Shown piece after piece: positions 12,478-25,600 of a stretch of DNA of 64,000 nucleotides (position 1 is its first letter; each line of letters begins with the position of its first letter). Location: the NCBI RefSeq assembly GCF_036711975.1, contig NC_091972.1:34911001-34975000 (forward strand), read 5' to 3'. The translations under genes and the position numbers were made by a program. The notes below the pieces were generated by a model. It ran no database searches. It was not told the DNA's origin and worked only from the letters and a program-made list of their open reading frames with translations. The DNA comes from Onthophagus taurus (lineage: Eukaryota; Arthropoda; Insecta; Coleoptera; Scarabaeidae).

Positions 12478-12590
12478 AATTTATTTTTATGGTTGAATTG
12501 AATTGTTTTGATATCTTAAATCCAAGTTTCAATCATAGACATTTTTGACCTATTGTATTATTTGTATTTTTTCTTTTACATCGGAGTTAA
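12478..12590. other. INTS8 3' flank
   Basis: This is presumed 3' UTR and spacer. No canonical AATAAA follows the stop codon within the first 100 bp; T-rich sequence is present. Confidence 0.3.
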
Positions 12591-14911
12591 AGTGACAGGA
12601 AGGTACAATTTACATTTACGAAGGATCGAACCGGATGAAATTCATTCTGACTTCACAGAATGAATTTTATACCGGCGAGAATTTTACCGAGATAACCGAC
12701 GCCATCTCGGTGTCGGAGACCGGAATTGGATGAACTGGAGGCGCTGGAAAGATGGATGAGAATTTATGAGTTAGATTTGGTAGGGGGAAAAATGTTGAAG
12801 GATAAATTGGAGGACTAACAGGGACTAACATAAATAGGGAGGTGAAAGTCGAAGATGTAGTAATAAAACTACAACTCAAAACAGGGGACGGAGACTGTAA
12901 TAGCTGAGGAACAGATACCAAATCAATGTAATTGTTAAAGAAAGAGTAGCTGACGTGAGGATGTGAGAAGAAAAGTGTTAACGAGGCTGGAACAAAAGGA
13001 ATTGAAGATCAACAGATTGGTAATCCAGAGAGATTCGAAAAAGAATATGAAAATTGTTAAAAAAACACGTTTGAGGACTGGACGGTGAGAGTGCGTAATA
13101 TGACAAGACCAAAAATTATAATGTGTGATGTGGAAAAGAAAATGTAGGAAGGCCAATGCTAGAAGAAATATGGAAGAAGAATGTGAATGATGGTGAGCTG
13201 AGAATAACCTGGGAAGAGTTTAAAAAGGATGTGTGAAGGTGATTTTCAAGACGGGGAGGAAGGATAGGAATTTAACAAACTATGTAGTAGAGGTGACGAG
13301 GGAGAACTCCATTGAGTTAGTTCAATGTAGAGGTGTTACAAATGTCAGGAACATGTTTTGCAGCCACTGCGGAAAAAAAAGGGCATGGATATAAAGAGTA
13401 CACAAGGAAGGAATGATAAGTTGAGAGGAAGGGAATCCAGACATTTAAGCAGGGATAAGTACTGCGGAGAACACCAGGCAGCCATTGACATGCTAAGGCG
13501 TAGTATTGATTATGACGGTAAAGGGCGGAAACAGAGTGAGGAAGTGTGAAAGAAAACACTAGCAAAAAACAAGGGGGTAAAGGAAACATCGAAACGGATA
13601 ACAAGATAAGATAGTAAGGGTGGTGTTTTGGAACGTGGCGGGTGTTCGCAACAAAGGGGAATATTAAGGGGACTTTAATGCACGTATTGGTGAAGAGAGA
13701 AGAGGAGATTTTGAACGGGACTAAAAAAGAAGGTGACGGGGAGAGTACACTTATACCAGCGGAAAAGGGGCATCAGTAATTGATTGTGTGGTCGTGGATC
13801 AGGAAACATGGGAGTAGGTAGATAAGATCAGGGTGGGGAATTTGTAAATTCAGATCACCAACCGTTGCAAGTTGATTTAAAGAGGGATGAAGGGGTGGAT
13901 AAGTGAACGGACGAAAATGAAAGACAGATGATAAAGTACGACTGGTCAGAACATGGGAGAAAAAAGTACAGAGAAAGATTGAGAAATTACCATTGGAAGA
14001 TAGAACGAATGGATAGTACGGAAGAGATGATCGAGGTTATGAAAGAAGCAATGGTGAATAGAGAATATAAATGTAGACAAAGACACGGAGGGTAAGGAAA
14101 CGAGTAGTGGGATAATGAATACTATGAGACAAGAAGAGAGACGAGGTGGTGGAGAAAAAGTAATGCGTCGGATACTGAATACAAAGAGGAAATATAAAGA
14201 CGTATGTAGAGGATAGAAAGAGGGAGGAGGCAGAAATCTATACGATCAGGAATGAAAATTAGGTATCAAAAAACATAAACAGAAAGAGAATGAAGTAGGA
14301 GGAGATAAGTAGCAAGATGTCTATGAGTAGTTGGAAAGAACAGTTAATGCAATTACTGGAATGATGTGAGGACCGGCAGAGGAGAAAGCTAGATACGAGA
14401 TGGGAGAAGAAGGTGTAGGGGAAATAAAGATGGGGAAAAGGTGAGGATACTTACGCGGTTGAAGAGAGGAAAAGCAGAGGCGGATGGGTTACAAAATGAA
14501 GCATAGCTGGAAATAACAGGATATTATAGAGAAATTGCTGAAAGGTGGAATAGGATTTGGAGGGGCAAGGAATTCCCTTGGCAGTGACGGGTCAGAGTTA
14601 TACGCCCGTTTTACAAAAAAGAAGAAAGGAGAATCTACATAAAATTATAGAGACATAAACATGTTCAATACTGTATATGAAATATACCCAAAACATTCAC
14701 GTCCATTTTATCGGATGGACGATCAGGTTTCAGAAGTGGAAGAGGAACTATACTATTATAAGAAAGAGGGAAAATTGTATGCAATATTCGTAGATCTAAG
14801 AGCGGTATTTGATAATGTAAATAGAGATGATCTTTTCCATCAGCATACTCGGAGACTGTGTCGAGTATGAAGGTGAATGGGGAAATGAGTGCAGGATTTT
14901 ATACGACTGGA

Positions 14912-15291
14912 GGGTTAAGGTCCATTACTACCATTTTAGTTAAATTTATCTTATAGAATATAGACAAACCCATCTACTAGCCAATCAGAGCGCGTAAAAT
15001 AGCCGTAACCGTGGTAATAATCCCTTAGATAGCTTAACCAGAAGATGGTAGTAACCCTTTCGTTACGGAGTATTTTCAAGATCATTTAGCAAGCCCACAT
15101 ATACAAAAACGTATGCGTACGCTCTTAGTAACGAAAGGGGTAACGAGCCTAAGGTCCATTGCTACCATCTCTTAGTTAAATTTATCTTATAGATAAACCC
15201 ATCTACTAGCCAATCAGAGCGCGTGAAATAGCCGTATCCATAGTAATAATCCCATAGATAGCTTAACCAGAAGATGGTAGTAACGAGCCTA
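14912..15291. mobile_element. Palindromic MITE, two modules, inserted inside the LINE RT
   Basis: The segment interrupts the LINE codons GL|RQGCPL: GGTTAAG before and CTAAGACAGGG after it restore the frame when joined. It holds two copies of a ~155-bp module that starts GGTCCATTRCTACCAT, includes AGCCAATCAGAGCGCG and ends GAAGATGGTAGTAAC, so each module has inverted ends. Between the modules are ACCCTTTCGTTAC and its inverse GTAACGAAAGGG (about 15055-15142). A TTAAG/CTAAG-type target duplication is possible. Confidence 0.7.
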
Positions 15292-15789
15292 AGACAGGGT
15301 TGTCCATTAACTCTGAGTTTATTTGCTGCGTATATAGGAGATATGGATTATTTAGAAGAAAGATTAAAGAGGGAACAGAACGGGGGGTAGTGGTGGGGAG
15401 AGAAACAATACATTGGTGATATATGCAGATGATATGGTGTTCTTGGTAACAGAGGTTACAGAGTAAGAAGAGAGATTAAGAGAGGTTAAAGGCAAGAGAT
15501 CATACTTCAGATCATACTTTGAGGAGAAGGATTCGAATGTGAATATTGAAAAAAACGATAATTATAAAATTCGCTAGGGCGGGAGACGGAAAAATGGAAA
15601 TTTTAGTACTTTTAGAGCGTGTATAATAAGCAATAAGGTGAGGGCTCATATTAGGCAGAAAGTTAGAAAGGCAAACAGATTATTTGGGTCAGATATGGAG
15701 CTGGGGGAGCTTTGGAGAAGATTTTGAACACAAGATGGTGGAGGAGATCTAGGAGAGATATTGGAGGTGGGTTGAACAGGAAGACTACG

Positions 15790-16560
15790 AGATATACAGA
15801 TATCTCCAGCATGTGTGTACAACGGAAGACCACAGATTCCTTGGCTCAAAATAGGTCGCTTTAAGTTAAGTTCTCTATATCCAAAGTTGCTTCTTAAAAC
15901 AGTGCCAACTACGATGAAATTTTGTATTGCAATGACGTTGTAATAAGGCATGCCGATATTTAAAACTGCCTTTTTATGGCTTAACCACTTACGTAATCAA
16001 TATGTTATAAGAGACAAAAATGTTTCAGAACTAGATGGGCTATTAACAAATTATAATAATGTAATTGTCACCTCACCGGTAAAAAAAATATGTTACTTGA
16101 ACATAGGAATTCACTTCTGACCTAGATTAAAGTTTGTAAATTGTTTTTTTTGTGTGTACCGCTACTTGCGGATTTATATTTGGACAAAAATAACACGAGT
16201 GTAAAACATTCATGTGCTAGTAAGTTGAAAGTCGCCATTTTGAAATAATTCGTCCAATTGAAAATCTGGTATCACCATTGTGTAGAGAATGTCCTAAAAC
16301 ATATTACTGCCAAATATTTTGAAAGTAACCCATAGTGCGGCTAAAAAAAATAAGGCGCTTACTTTGAAACAGGCTGTATACCTCGATACTACAAAGTCGT
16401 GTTAAAGAAATTTTAATGTTAGAGTGATTTTTTACTCGTAAATAATTAATTCTTAAAGATTTGCATATGGTGGAATATCTAGCTAAATACTAGAAGAGGT
16501 ACATATTCGTTGCTATAGTTGCTACCAAAACCATTTGCGATATTTATCCAAATGCATTAA
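15790..16560. other. Unassigned insertion in the LINE
   Basis: LINE coding sequence stops near 15785 and resumes near 16560. The intervening ~770 bp is AT-rich, non-coding in both strands and contains an ACAGGCTGTATA-like transposon-end motif near 16370. It is probably one or more DNA-transposon remnants. Confidence 0.4.
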
Positions 16561-17116
16561 ATGCCATAGATGCAGTAAGGGTGGAGGTTGGGAGGAGAAC
16601 AGTGAGGTACGAGGAAATGATAGAAGGAAAGCCGCATTGTAGGAGCATGGGAGACTGCTGGAGGGAATTTAAGGAGAGGAAGCTGATATATGGGCAGAAA
16701 GATAGGGAAGGATATTATAAGAGAGTGGGATATTCACTAACTGGGATCGACAACAGAAGAGTGGAGAGAGGTGAAATGTGGAGAGAACTGAAAGATAGGG
16801 AGAGGGACATACAGAGGCAGGAAAGAAGGTCACAGATACAGGAAGGGCGAAATAATGTAAGGTATCGGGAGATAGTGACAGAGGAACTACCAAAATATCT
16901 GTTGATGGAGAGGGATCATGAAGGGAAGATTGGTGGCCAGATTCCGCTGTGGCAATAAGCAGAGAGGGAACAGGTACTGGACGGACGATGTGGAGAGGTG
17001 GTGTAGGGTATGTGGAGAGGATTGCGAGATGCTGGAATACATGCTGAGAGGGTGTAGTGATCAAAGGGAGGAGGCGATGAACAGGAAGTAGATGTTAGGA
17101 GAGCTATCCGATCCAT

Positions 17117-17530
17117 TACTTGCAACTTATTGCTTCAACGATATAATACAGAAAAAATTTTTGATCGCTTGGTCATTGCAGATGAAAAATAAGTCCTGGA
17201 TGATAATCCAAAATGCAAATAGCAGTGGCTCTCTCCGAATGAATCGCCACGAATAGCGAAGCCAGGATTAAACTTCAAAAAGGTGCTTAAAACACACAAA
17301 GTTTTGTGGGGTATTCGCGTGGTTGTTTATTTTGAAGAGTTAAAACCTGGACAATCCGTTAATGCAGATCTTTACTGTGAACAATACTTGAACAACAACA
17401 GAAAAGGCGTTATTTTGCAACACGCATTGCACAAAACAAAGTGTGGATAAAATTAATGAATCGGAGTAGGAGGTATTGCCTCACCCACCAAACGCAGCCG
17501 ATATTGCGCTATCACTGTGGAAGGAGTTAA
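17117..17530 (+). mobile_element. Mariner (mos1/SETMAR-type) transposase relic
   Basis: The plus strand reads, with frame changes, EKIFDRLVIADEK, QWLSPNES, PGLNFKKVLKTHKVLWGIRVVVYFEELKPGQSVNADLY, NRKGVILQH and EVLPHPP, which are landmarks of mariner transposases. The first catalytic Asp (ADEK) is kept, but the QHD aspartate is lost and stops interrupt the frame. It sits at the 3' edge of the ruined LINE. Confidence 0.75.
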
Positions 17531-17821
17531 AGGGTAGAGATAGAGATGTGGATAACGTCGTGCTCAGGCAATACAAATTTTGGAGAAAGTATGATAGCGC
17601 GATTTAGGTGCGGAAAAGAAAAGGATCTGTAGACTGTTTGGGGATTGTTAGGAAACGATATGAGAGAGTGTGGTATGAACTGAGTGTGTATCTTCTCCTG
17701 GATGGGGGACAGCTTGGATTAGGATGTAAGTTGTATATTATATATTATAGCTATTGTGGTTTTAATTGTAAACTGAAAGTGATAATAAAGAATATTTTAT
17801 ATTTTAATAAAAGAAATAATT
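17531..17821. other. WDR20 3' flank with residual transposon sequence
   Basis: A broken plus-strand reading (LWKELKGRDRDVDNVV and following) suggests more LINE or mariner remnant up to about 17720. The last ~100 bp is AT-rich and must contain the WDR20 3' UTR. No canonical poly(A) signal is seen on the minus strand right after the stop. Confidence 0.35.
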
Positions 17822-19199
17822 TCAAGTTGGAGGCCTTGCCCAAGTATAAACATATCCATCCTGACAAGCAGTTAAAATACAATCAGGTTGAAAAATAATA
17901 GAAGTCAATCTTTCATGGGCTATTTTCTTACACACCAATGGCTCCAAAAGAGGGCACTCATCCAATCGAGGACACATTGGGGTCCCAACCAATTGTAAAG
18001 GATCCGGTTTTCTTTTAACCCTCTGTCTTGGTGGTGATAAAGCCTCTTCTGGTAATTCCCACAAACAAAGTTGTGTATCATGTCCAACAGATCCTATCCG
18101 ATAATTCGATTCCGCCTCTAATTTTGCATCGAAAGCAACCGCTGATACCCAAGAATGATGACCTTGAGCTCGAGCAATAACTCGTTTTTGTTCCAACGAA
18201 TAAATCGTAATCAAATCATCTTCACCACCAGCAGCTAAAAGACGACCATCTCCAGACCAAGCAACACATAAAAGTCCTCCAAAATACGACCGAGCAGTTC
18301 CAACTAATTCTATTGTGTTGTATTGAAAAACTCTTAAAAGCCCATCTTGTGATACAATAGCTAAATAAGTTCCATTTGGACTAAAACTCATATCATTTAT
18401 AGCAGCTCCATTCCCAATTGTCCAACGAAATAACGGATTTCGACTAGACTTCGTTTTTGAGCAACTCACAGAAAAACCATCCCCTGATTTAAACGGTTGA
18501 TAAGAAGGAATTTGACTACTATTACATGCTAATTCATGGTTATATAAATACAAATAACCGTTTGAATGTGCTGATAAAAATAAATTTTTGCTTTCTGGGA
18601 CCCATTTAACACAAGTACTTCGAGTTTTATCAATATGTCGCTCCTCGTTGAAGAGTTTATTTAAATCTTTCATAGAAGGATCAAAAACTTGGACTTGACC
18701 GGAAGTAAATCCAACAACAATCGAAATTGAATCCCCATTTGCTTCAAAACTATTAAAATCATGACATGTAGGACTTGTACCTTTATAGATTTTTTTATCG
18801 AGAGGTTTACTTAAATCAGCAGCTTTTTTAATACCTTTATAAACGTAAACGTAAAGTTCTCGGCCGTAATTAAAACATATTCGTTCTCCTGCATCTGGTA
18901 GACTTATTAATGACACTTTTACCTAGGAAAATAAAAAAATTAATAAGAAAATAATTTAAAAAAATTATTTGTACTTGTGGTGGTGTTTGTCCTTGCGGTT
19001 GATATCCTACACGATTAGGTCGGGAATATTCGCTAAGAGTCATCAAACGATATGTACCCTCTCTAGTCACAAATTGCGTTTTTACATCCCCAGGTTCCAC
19101 TAAAGGCCTCTCCAAGGGTCGTTCTCCAGCTTCCAACAAAGATTGGGTGCATAACGCTTCAGCCCTAGCCATTTTCGGCCCGATAATCCGAGATGACAT
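17822..19199 (-). CDS. Wdr20: WD repeat protein 20, activator of USP12/USP46 deubiquitinases
   Basis: Two exons on the minus strand, 19199-18975 and 18922-17822, with a 52-bp intron, give 441 residues. WDR20 is a beta-propeller that binds the USP12-UAF1 and USP46-UAF1 complexes and stimulates their activity. Diagnostic matches include VKTQFVTREGTYRL, YSRPNRV, GRELYVYVYKGIKKAADLSK, IYKGTSPTCHDFN, SYFGGLLCVAWSGDGR, GGEDDLITIYSL, RIGSVGHDTQLCLWEL and the C-terminal LLEPLVCKKIAHERLTSIIF. The vertebrate protein carries a long disordered insert in the last third; here only about 20 residues lie between the LCLWEL blade and PMCPRLDECPLLEP. The start is the first ATG of the exon and adds ~35 residues before the conserved KTQF. 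It is divergent from SAC1. Confidence 0.95.
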
Positions 19200-19644
19200 A
19201 CTACATTACAATTTTACTAAACAATTTACTCAAAAACATCTAATTTTTTTATTAATATTTGTGTATTTATTTTTGAGGTTATGTTTAGATTGTTGACGTT
19301 TAGTTGTCAAGTAATCGCAAACCAAGTAAAAAAAAATTAAATTAATCATGATCGAATTTAATGATAAGATATATTAAAAGAACTTTGTAAAAATAATAAA
19401 TGTTATTAAAAGTGAAATTAAAAGAATATTTTATTTATTACTTTATTAAATAAAATAGAATTTTTTAGTAACTAAGGTGAACGTTTTTATTATATTGGCT
19501 ACCTTGCATATTGACGTTCGTTTTTCGATTTGACAGATGACGTTTACGTTAAATACCTAACCTTGATTTCGATTTAGGTTTTTAGAGGTTTATTTATCGT
19601 TTTTTTCTTTCGTGACTATTTTGGAAGGAAATAAAACGGGAAAA
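19200..19644. promoter_or_regulatory. Shared WDR20/SAC1 divergent promoter region
   Basis: Only 445 bp separates the two start codons, so both promoters must lie here. There is no clear TATA box. A TTTTGAGGTTATGTT motif at 19271-19285 is 72 bp from the WDR20 ATG, and a weaker TTTAGAGGTTTA at about 19581 is 60 bp from the SAC1 ATG. The region also carries a GACGTT-containing repeat near 19514-19550. Confidence 0.6.
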
Positions 19645-22600
19645 ATGGAAATTCACGACGATATGAAATTGTAAGTTCCCCCTAATTTATTAATATTTGT
19701 GTTTTTGTTTGTAGTTTTAGGTGTTGTTGGTATTTTTTTCCTTTTTCAATTAATTTATCGACTTGTTTTTTTAAGTATCACGTACTGCAATAACGATTTT
19801 ACTTTAGACTAATTAAAATTAAGTAAGAATTAAAATCTATAAATAAAATTAATTTTCTAATTGACAATTTCTATCAAAATTAAAATGTCAAAAATTGGTT
19901 TTTAATTGATTGATAATCATTTTTAATGATTGAAGATTAAATTATTAAATTACAAGTAACATTCGTCAAAATGTGGGAAAGTGACAATGCAATTCCTTGC
20001 TTGTGTTGTTGGTTGTTAAATTGCATTTGTGAAGCAATTTTCTGTTGTATATTGTGTTGTTGAAATCAATCAACAAGAAATGGTTCTGAATACTCCTTTT
20101 TATAACATGGATTATATACTTAAAGAATAATAAATATCAAATAAAATTTGTCCGCTATTTTATTTATGACTTATTTTGATTGAAATTACATTGTTCAAAT
20201 TAGTTATTTTATTTTTATTCCGCCATAAAAAGTTGAAATTGTATCGCCTCAGGCAAATTGCAGTACAGGAGGAGTATCTGCTATGAGCTATGAAGTTTAT
20301 GTCATATGTAAGATATTATTTGGAAACACTACATTTCTGGTTAAATATGTTACTTTCAAAATGTATAGAATCTTAGTTTCAAATATCATTAAACAAAAAC
20401 TTTCTTTATGTGTTTTCTCATGGTAGAAGTTGCCCATTTTCTTTATTTATTTATCTCAAGTGGGTACAGAAACAGATTGAACCCAATAACACTGTACCAT
20501 AAACAATCAGTTATATACAAGTTAAATTACATACTCACAATAATAATAATGGCACAAAAGTGAATAGAAAGGAGAAAAATAAAACTAAATCTAGGTGATA
20601 TAAATATCACATATCAAATAAACGCCCCAGGCAACATACCAACTGCAGCAAAGAGCAATTTTTTAAATGCATAGAAAGAATGCTGAAACAGATCTATGTT
20701 AACATGTTTGCAGATCTTGTCATTCTCAATAAGGCAGAGTTTTGACAGGCATTGGTTCTGGGAGTAAGTGTTATAAATAAAAAGTCTAAGCCAAGTAATG
20801 TCGCTTTGACGTGCATCAAAAGTTTATAAAAATACAGGGTCTGGCAAAATGATCTCCCACATTTCGCAACGTCACTGTGCCCGAATCACTGATGAGAGGG
20901 GGAACTTAGCAGAGTATTTGGTTGCTAGCTCACGCCTTGCCATTTCAGTTATCATGAATTGGACGGGCGAGCATTGTGTCTTCTTTATCGAAACATTTAT
21001 GAAAACTAACGAATCTGTGATTACGACCCAAAGAACTTTTCGTACTCACTTCGTGCTTCGTAGACATGATCCGGTTCTAGATCGCAAAAATATACTGTTG
21101 TGGGTTTCAAATTTTAGAGCCACAGGTTCAGCCTTAAAAAGAAAATCAACTGGTAGACCCAGAAGTGCTCGGATACCTGAAAATGTTGCAGCTGTAAGAG
21201 AAGCAGTTGAAAGATACCCCTTCATCTGCTAGACATTCCTCAGCTTTGCATTTGTCAGATCGTTGTGTGAGAAGAATTTTTTTTGTGCAAGAACTTAGTC
21301 AGCGGGACTGGGGAAATCGCAAAGCATGTCCCAACGATATTCTTCAAAACGTCCCACAAAATGCTCTTTTGGTAACGAGTGACGAAGCTCATTTCCATTT
21401 GTCTGGCTGTGTGAACAAGTAGAATTTTCGCTACTGGACACCAAAAAATCCGCGGCAGCTCCATGAAAGGCCACTTCATAGCCCACGTGTTACCGTTTGG
21501 TGTGCTGTTGAATCTTTTGGCGTTTGGGGTCCCTATTTTTTTGAAGAGAGAGGCGTAATGGTTACCGTAACTGCCGATCGATATGTCGACATACTACGCA
21601 ACTTTTTGGAACCAATATTTAGAGAACTTGAACATCGGGATGTGTGGTTTCAACAGGATGAAGCTACGGCTCATACGGCAAGATTTGTGCTGGACGTTTT
21701 AAGAGAAATGTTTCCAGGACACGTAATCTCGTTACGTGAGATGGCTTACGTGTTCACCCGATCTTGCCCCATGCGACTTTTTCCTTTGGGGCTACATGAA
21801 AGCGAAGGTTTTTCAACATCATCCCCGAACGAAATTCATTGACGAATTGAAATACCATTTACAATGGCGTTTTTATTAAAGGCGTAAATTTACCACACGA
21901 CGCGACACAGCACGAACACGTGCGGCGCAGTGGCAGTGCCTCAGTTTTTCGCGCAGCCCGTGCCACGAGTTGGATTAGTTGTGTAATGATACCGGACGTA
22001 TCGATACTAGAACCATCAAGGAGTAAAAATTTGGAAAGTCAGGACGAGGGATCTGCTCGTAGTGAAAACGCAGAGTTCACTCAACTGAATTGTAATGGAA
22101 AACTGTCAATTGATGGGGAAAGAACTGTCGCTGAGCAACCCCTAGGTTCCATTGGAGACAATGGTGATGGAAAAAGGAAGCTTGCAACTGCATCATCACC
22201 TCTGACTCCAAATTTAACACCACAGACCCCGTGGAAAAAGAAAAAAACACGGTACCATCGGCATCTTCTGATTCTGAGTAGCTGTTCGAGCTGTACTATA
22301 TTAATATCAACACATATTGCTTCGAAAGCATTTTGTTTAGTTTGTTTATCCAATAGTTATTGTTTTTTGCCCTGGGTTGGGAGTAAAGACTTCATTCAAA
22401 TGTTTAAAAAACTTTTTGAGTATTGTCTCTGGCCCATGGCCTATTATTGTTTTTAATAGGAAGAACAAGAGACGTGTCTTGATCTTCTTAGTTCACTGTC
22501 TTTCCATAATCAATCCATTCATATGCTTAAGATTTTGAATTTCTGTTCTGAGATTCTGTGTCGTGTGTTATTATCTCTTTAGTTGTGTTGTTCACCACCA

Positions 22601-25600
22601 ATTTGGTGGTGAATATTCAGCTTCTTTTTTTGTAGTTATTTACTAGGTCCAGGACTAATGTTTAAGTTGATTTTGTTCTGGAGGTGACTCTGAAAGTATG
22701 CCCAGTCAGTAATTTTATTAATAAGAGTAGCTGTGGCTGCTCTTTTTATTACCCTTTCATTAAAAGTTAGTATGATAACTGAGTGGAATAACTTGGAAGA
22801 TGGTGACTATGTCTGGTGATAAGGAAATGTAGTAAGGTGATTATCTCGGTATCAGTAAGCAAGTAGGTCGGCTTGAATGGTGAGTTGTAGTTGCAGTTCC
22901 TCTCTTGGATTGCTTTCCTAAATTTCCTTCCTTCTTACGCGCTTGACGTTTTAGTGACCGCCAACAATAAATAATCTCCTAAATGGATAAGAAGATTATA
23001 GAAATTCCTTCGCCCCGGAGATGATTGTTGTATACAAAAATTCATTAAATCAGATCACACAGATTTATGACATAGTAACCATTAAACTGTGATGCACAGT
23101 ATTCCTATCATTATCATCATCATCATTGGCACTACATCCTAGCTATGGGTCTTGGCTCCACACTTATAATTATTTCGAGTTCTTCTAATGATTATAAATC
23201 TCTCGATGCTTGCCCATAAAATGACATGAATTAAATCGTATCAGCTAAAACTATTTCAATGTTATTTTAAGTACTTTCTATTCAACGATACGTCCCTTCT
23301 GCTGAATCGCACTCTTGATGCTGACCAGACACTTCGTTCTGGGTTTCCCTCTTGCCTCCAGTCTATCCCTAGTTTCTCTCTTGTGGCTGTATTTCTGACT
23401 CTATCTCTTCTGGCCTTGCCTATTATTCACGTTAAGTAACTTATTTCTGAAGTTGTTACTTTGTTTTTGTGCTTATCCTACATTGATCAGATTTGCGCCC
23501 CATATATTTGCGCCCTGTTTTCTATTTATACAGCTCATCTTATTAATGTTTTTCACATTTCCTCCAGATAATTTTGCGATAAACAGGGAATTGGATGCTT
23601 TTTCTCAGCTTGCAGAAAGGTTTAACCTTAGATTGAATCCCAGTAAGTCAAAGGTTATGATCTTCGGTCGAAGGGGAGACGTTCAAAAATACTCCGACTT
23701 CGTTAATATACATATAAAATGGACAACTTCTTCCGGTGGTTTCTGAGGTTCGTAACCTTGGACTCCACCTTGAAACTGATTTAAGATTTCGCGGACATAT
23801 TTCTTATGTTCTTCAAGCGGCTTATGCTAAATTAAAGGCTTTTTACCCCTGTCGACGCATGCTGGGCTTTTACACCAAAGCAACGTTATGCCAATCGCTG
23901 GTTTTATCCCGATTTAATTTTGCCGATGTGGTGTATGGACCTTGTTTGTTGAAGGTAGATCAGCTTCGTGTTCATCGACTACAAAATGCTCACAAATTGG
24001 CCACATTGGGGTGGTTGAACATGGATATAGAGTTTATCATAGAGTTTTAACCTCAAAAACACCTGAGTATTTGTTGGACAGAGTATGCTATCGAACTGAT
24101 GTACATCATCTGAACTTAAGATTCAAAAGGCTTCTTACCCCTTCGGCGCATAAAACGGAAATTTTCAAGAGATGTTTCAGTTATCAGATAGCCAGCGTGT
24201 ACAATGGTATCCCTGACGATATCAAGTTGCTTCCACTGTCCCGGTTTCGGAGGTCGATGTTCTTATCTCTACGCTCGCAGCAGAACCAACAGTGATTTAA
24301 CTCATCCTCTTCAGCATGTTTCAATTCAGTTTTTATAAAAAAAAAAATTCATATTGTTCTATTGGACTCTATTATATATTTCTATATGGTATTGGTCTAC
24401 ACGGGCGACATTGGATGCTTTCACTTGGATCGCGATGATGGAGTGTTCAGTTTTTATTTTTAGTTTTTTTAAGTATTATGCAATAGAGTAGTTTTTTGCT
24501 TTACCGCTTCCTTGCGTTGGTTTTTCATGTGGTATTATTGTTAATTTAGGTTAAGTTTGAGCAGAACCCGTTGGTTCTGAACTTCGCCTTTTCACCTAGA
24601 TGTTTTTAATTTCTCTAATGTTGGATTAATATTTTTGTATACATTACTGTCTCCGCAATTCTTTATTTAGAAATGTAAATTGTTGGGTGAAATAAAGTCA
24701 TTATTATTATTATTATATCATACTGCTTTGTACAGGTGCAGGGTATGTTGCTTTGGACGTTGTGTTTCTTATGTCCTGATCTATTGTCCCGTCATTGCTC
24801 ATTACTACCCCAGGTATTTGTGGTGCCTTGTACTACCTCTAATCTATTATGTCCATATCTGATGCTTATGTCTTCTTTCTCGTTGCCGATCTGTTTGCTA
24901 ATCTTTATTATTTTACATTTCTTGTTCCATCTCTTGCTTGCCGCCTGTAACTTCCTGACTGTGTCCGCCAGTAATATTGTAATTCGCATTCTCCCATTCT
25001 GCAGTTTTAGGTTCAGTGATTTAGGGCCCTCTCTTTACTTTCCTTTCAGGTATGGTCCATAACCATAATAAATAGGAGGGGGCTAAGGGAGTCTCCTTGT
25101 CTGATTTCTTTTTCCATATTGAAAATTTAGACTCCATCCCTCTTATTCTGACTATATCTGTTGTTTTTTTTTGTACAGCGCTCTTGTGACTTTGATTAAC
25201 TTGTCTGGTGCTGAATATTATTATTTGTTTTATAAAATAATAAAAAAAATTTCAAATAATTTTATAAAGCTTTTTCTGGAAACAAATTAATAAGATAAGG
25301 ATTTATTTTTTAATTTCAGATACACATCAGCTGAAAAATTTTACATAGGAGCCAAATCTGCAAAGGAACTTTTAATTATAGACCGAATATCAGAAGCGGT
25401 TTATCTAGAAAAAAAAGATAACCAACAAGCAAACCATCCCCACATCGATTTTTGTGGCTTCTTAGGCAGTATTACATTAATAGCAGGTAGATACTTGGTA
25501 ATAGCGACACATAGAGATTTAGTTGGTTTCGTAGCCGGCCACGCAATTTGGCGATTACGAGGTTTCAAACTGGTGCCATACTTTAAAAGTACAATCCATT

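Larger units (their letters stand above)
12590..17110 (+). mobile_element. Near full-length but ruined LINE (CCHC-APE-RT type)
   Basis: Element domains occur in the expected order on the plus strand. There is a CSHCGKK knuckle-like patch near 13353, and an endonuclease start VVFWNVAGVRNKG near 13620. GDFNARIGEE follows near 13670, TYTSGKGASVIDCVV near 13752 and SDHQPLQVDL near 13850. The RT entry LYAIFVDLRAVFDNVNRDDL lies near 14776-14835, then RQGCPLTLSLFAAY near 15292 and YADDMVFLV near 15420. The C-terminal region holds VEVGRRTVRYEEMIEGK (16581 on) and RFRCGN near 16945. Purine-rich codon use and G-rich composition contrast with the host genes. It has two large insertions (about 14912-15291 and 15790-16560) and many stops. 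It resembles an I/R1-group element abundant in insects; clade is inferred. Confidence 0.75.

Noticed and set aside
12667-13604. Minus-strand frames at 12667-12921 and 13317-13604
   Set aside because: They are shadows of the purine-rich LINE on the plus strand, which gives Ser/Pro/Leu-rich antisense frames.
21920-22456. 178-codon frame in the SAC1 intron as a gene
   Set aside because: No domain, no neighbouring exon, low-complexity Ser/Thr/Lys content, and it follows a transposon directly; kept only as unassigned sequence.
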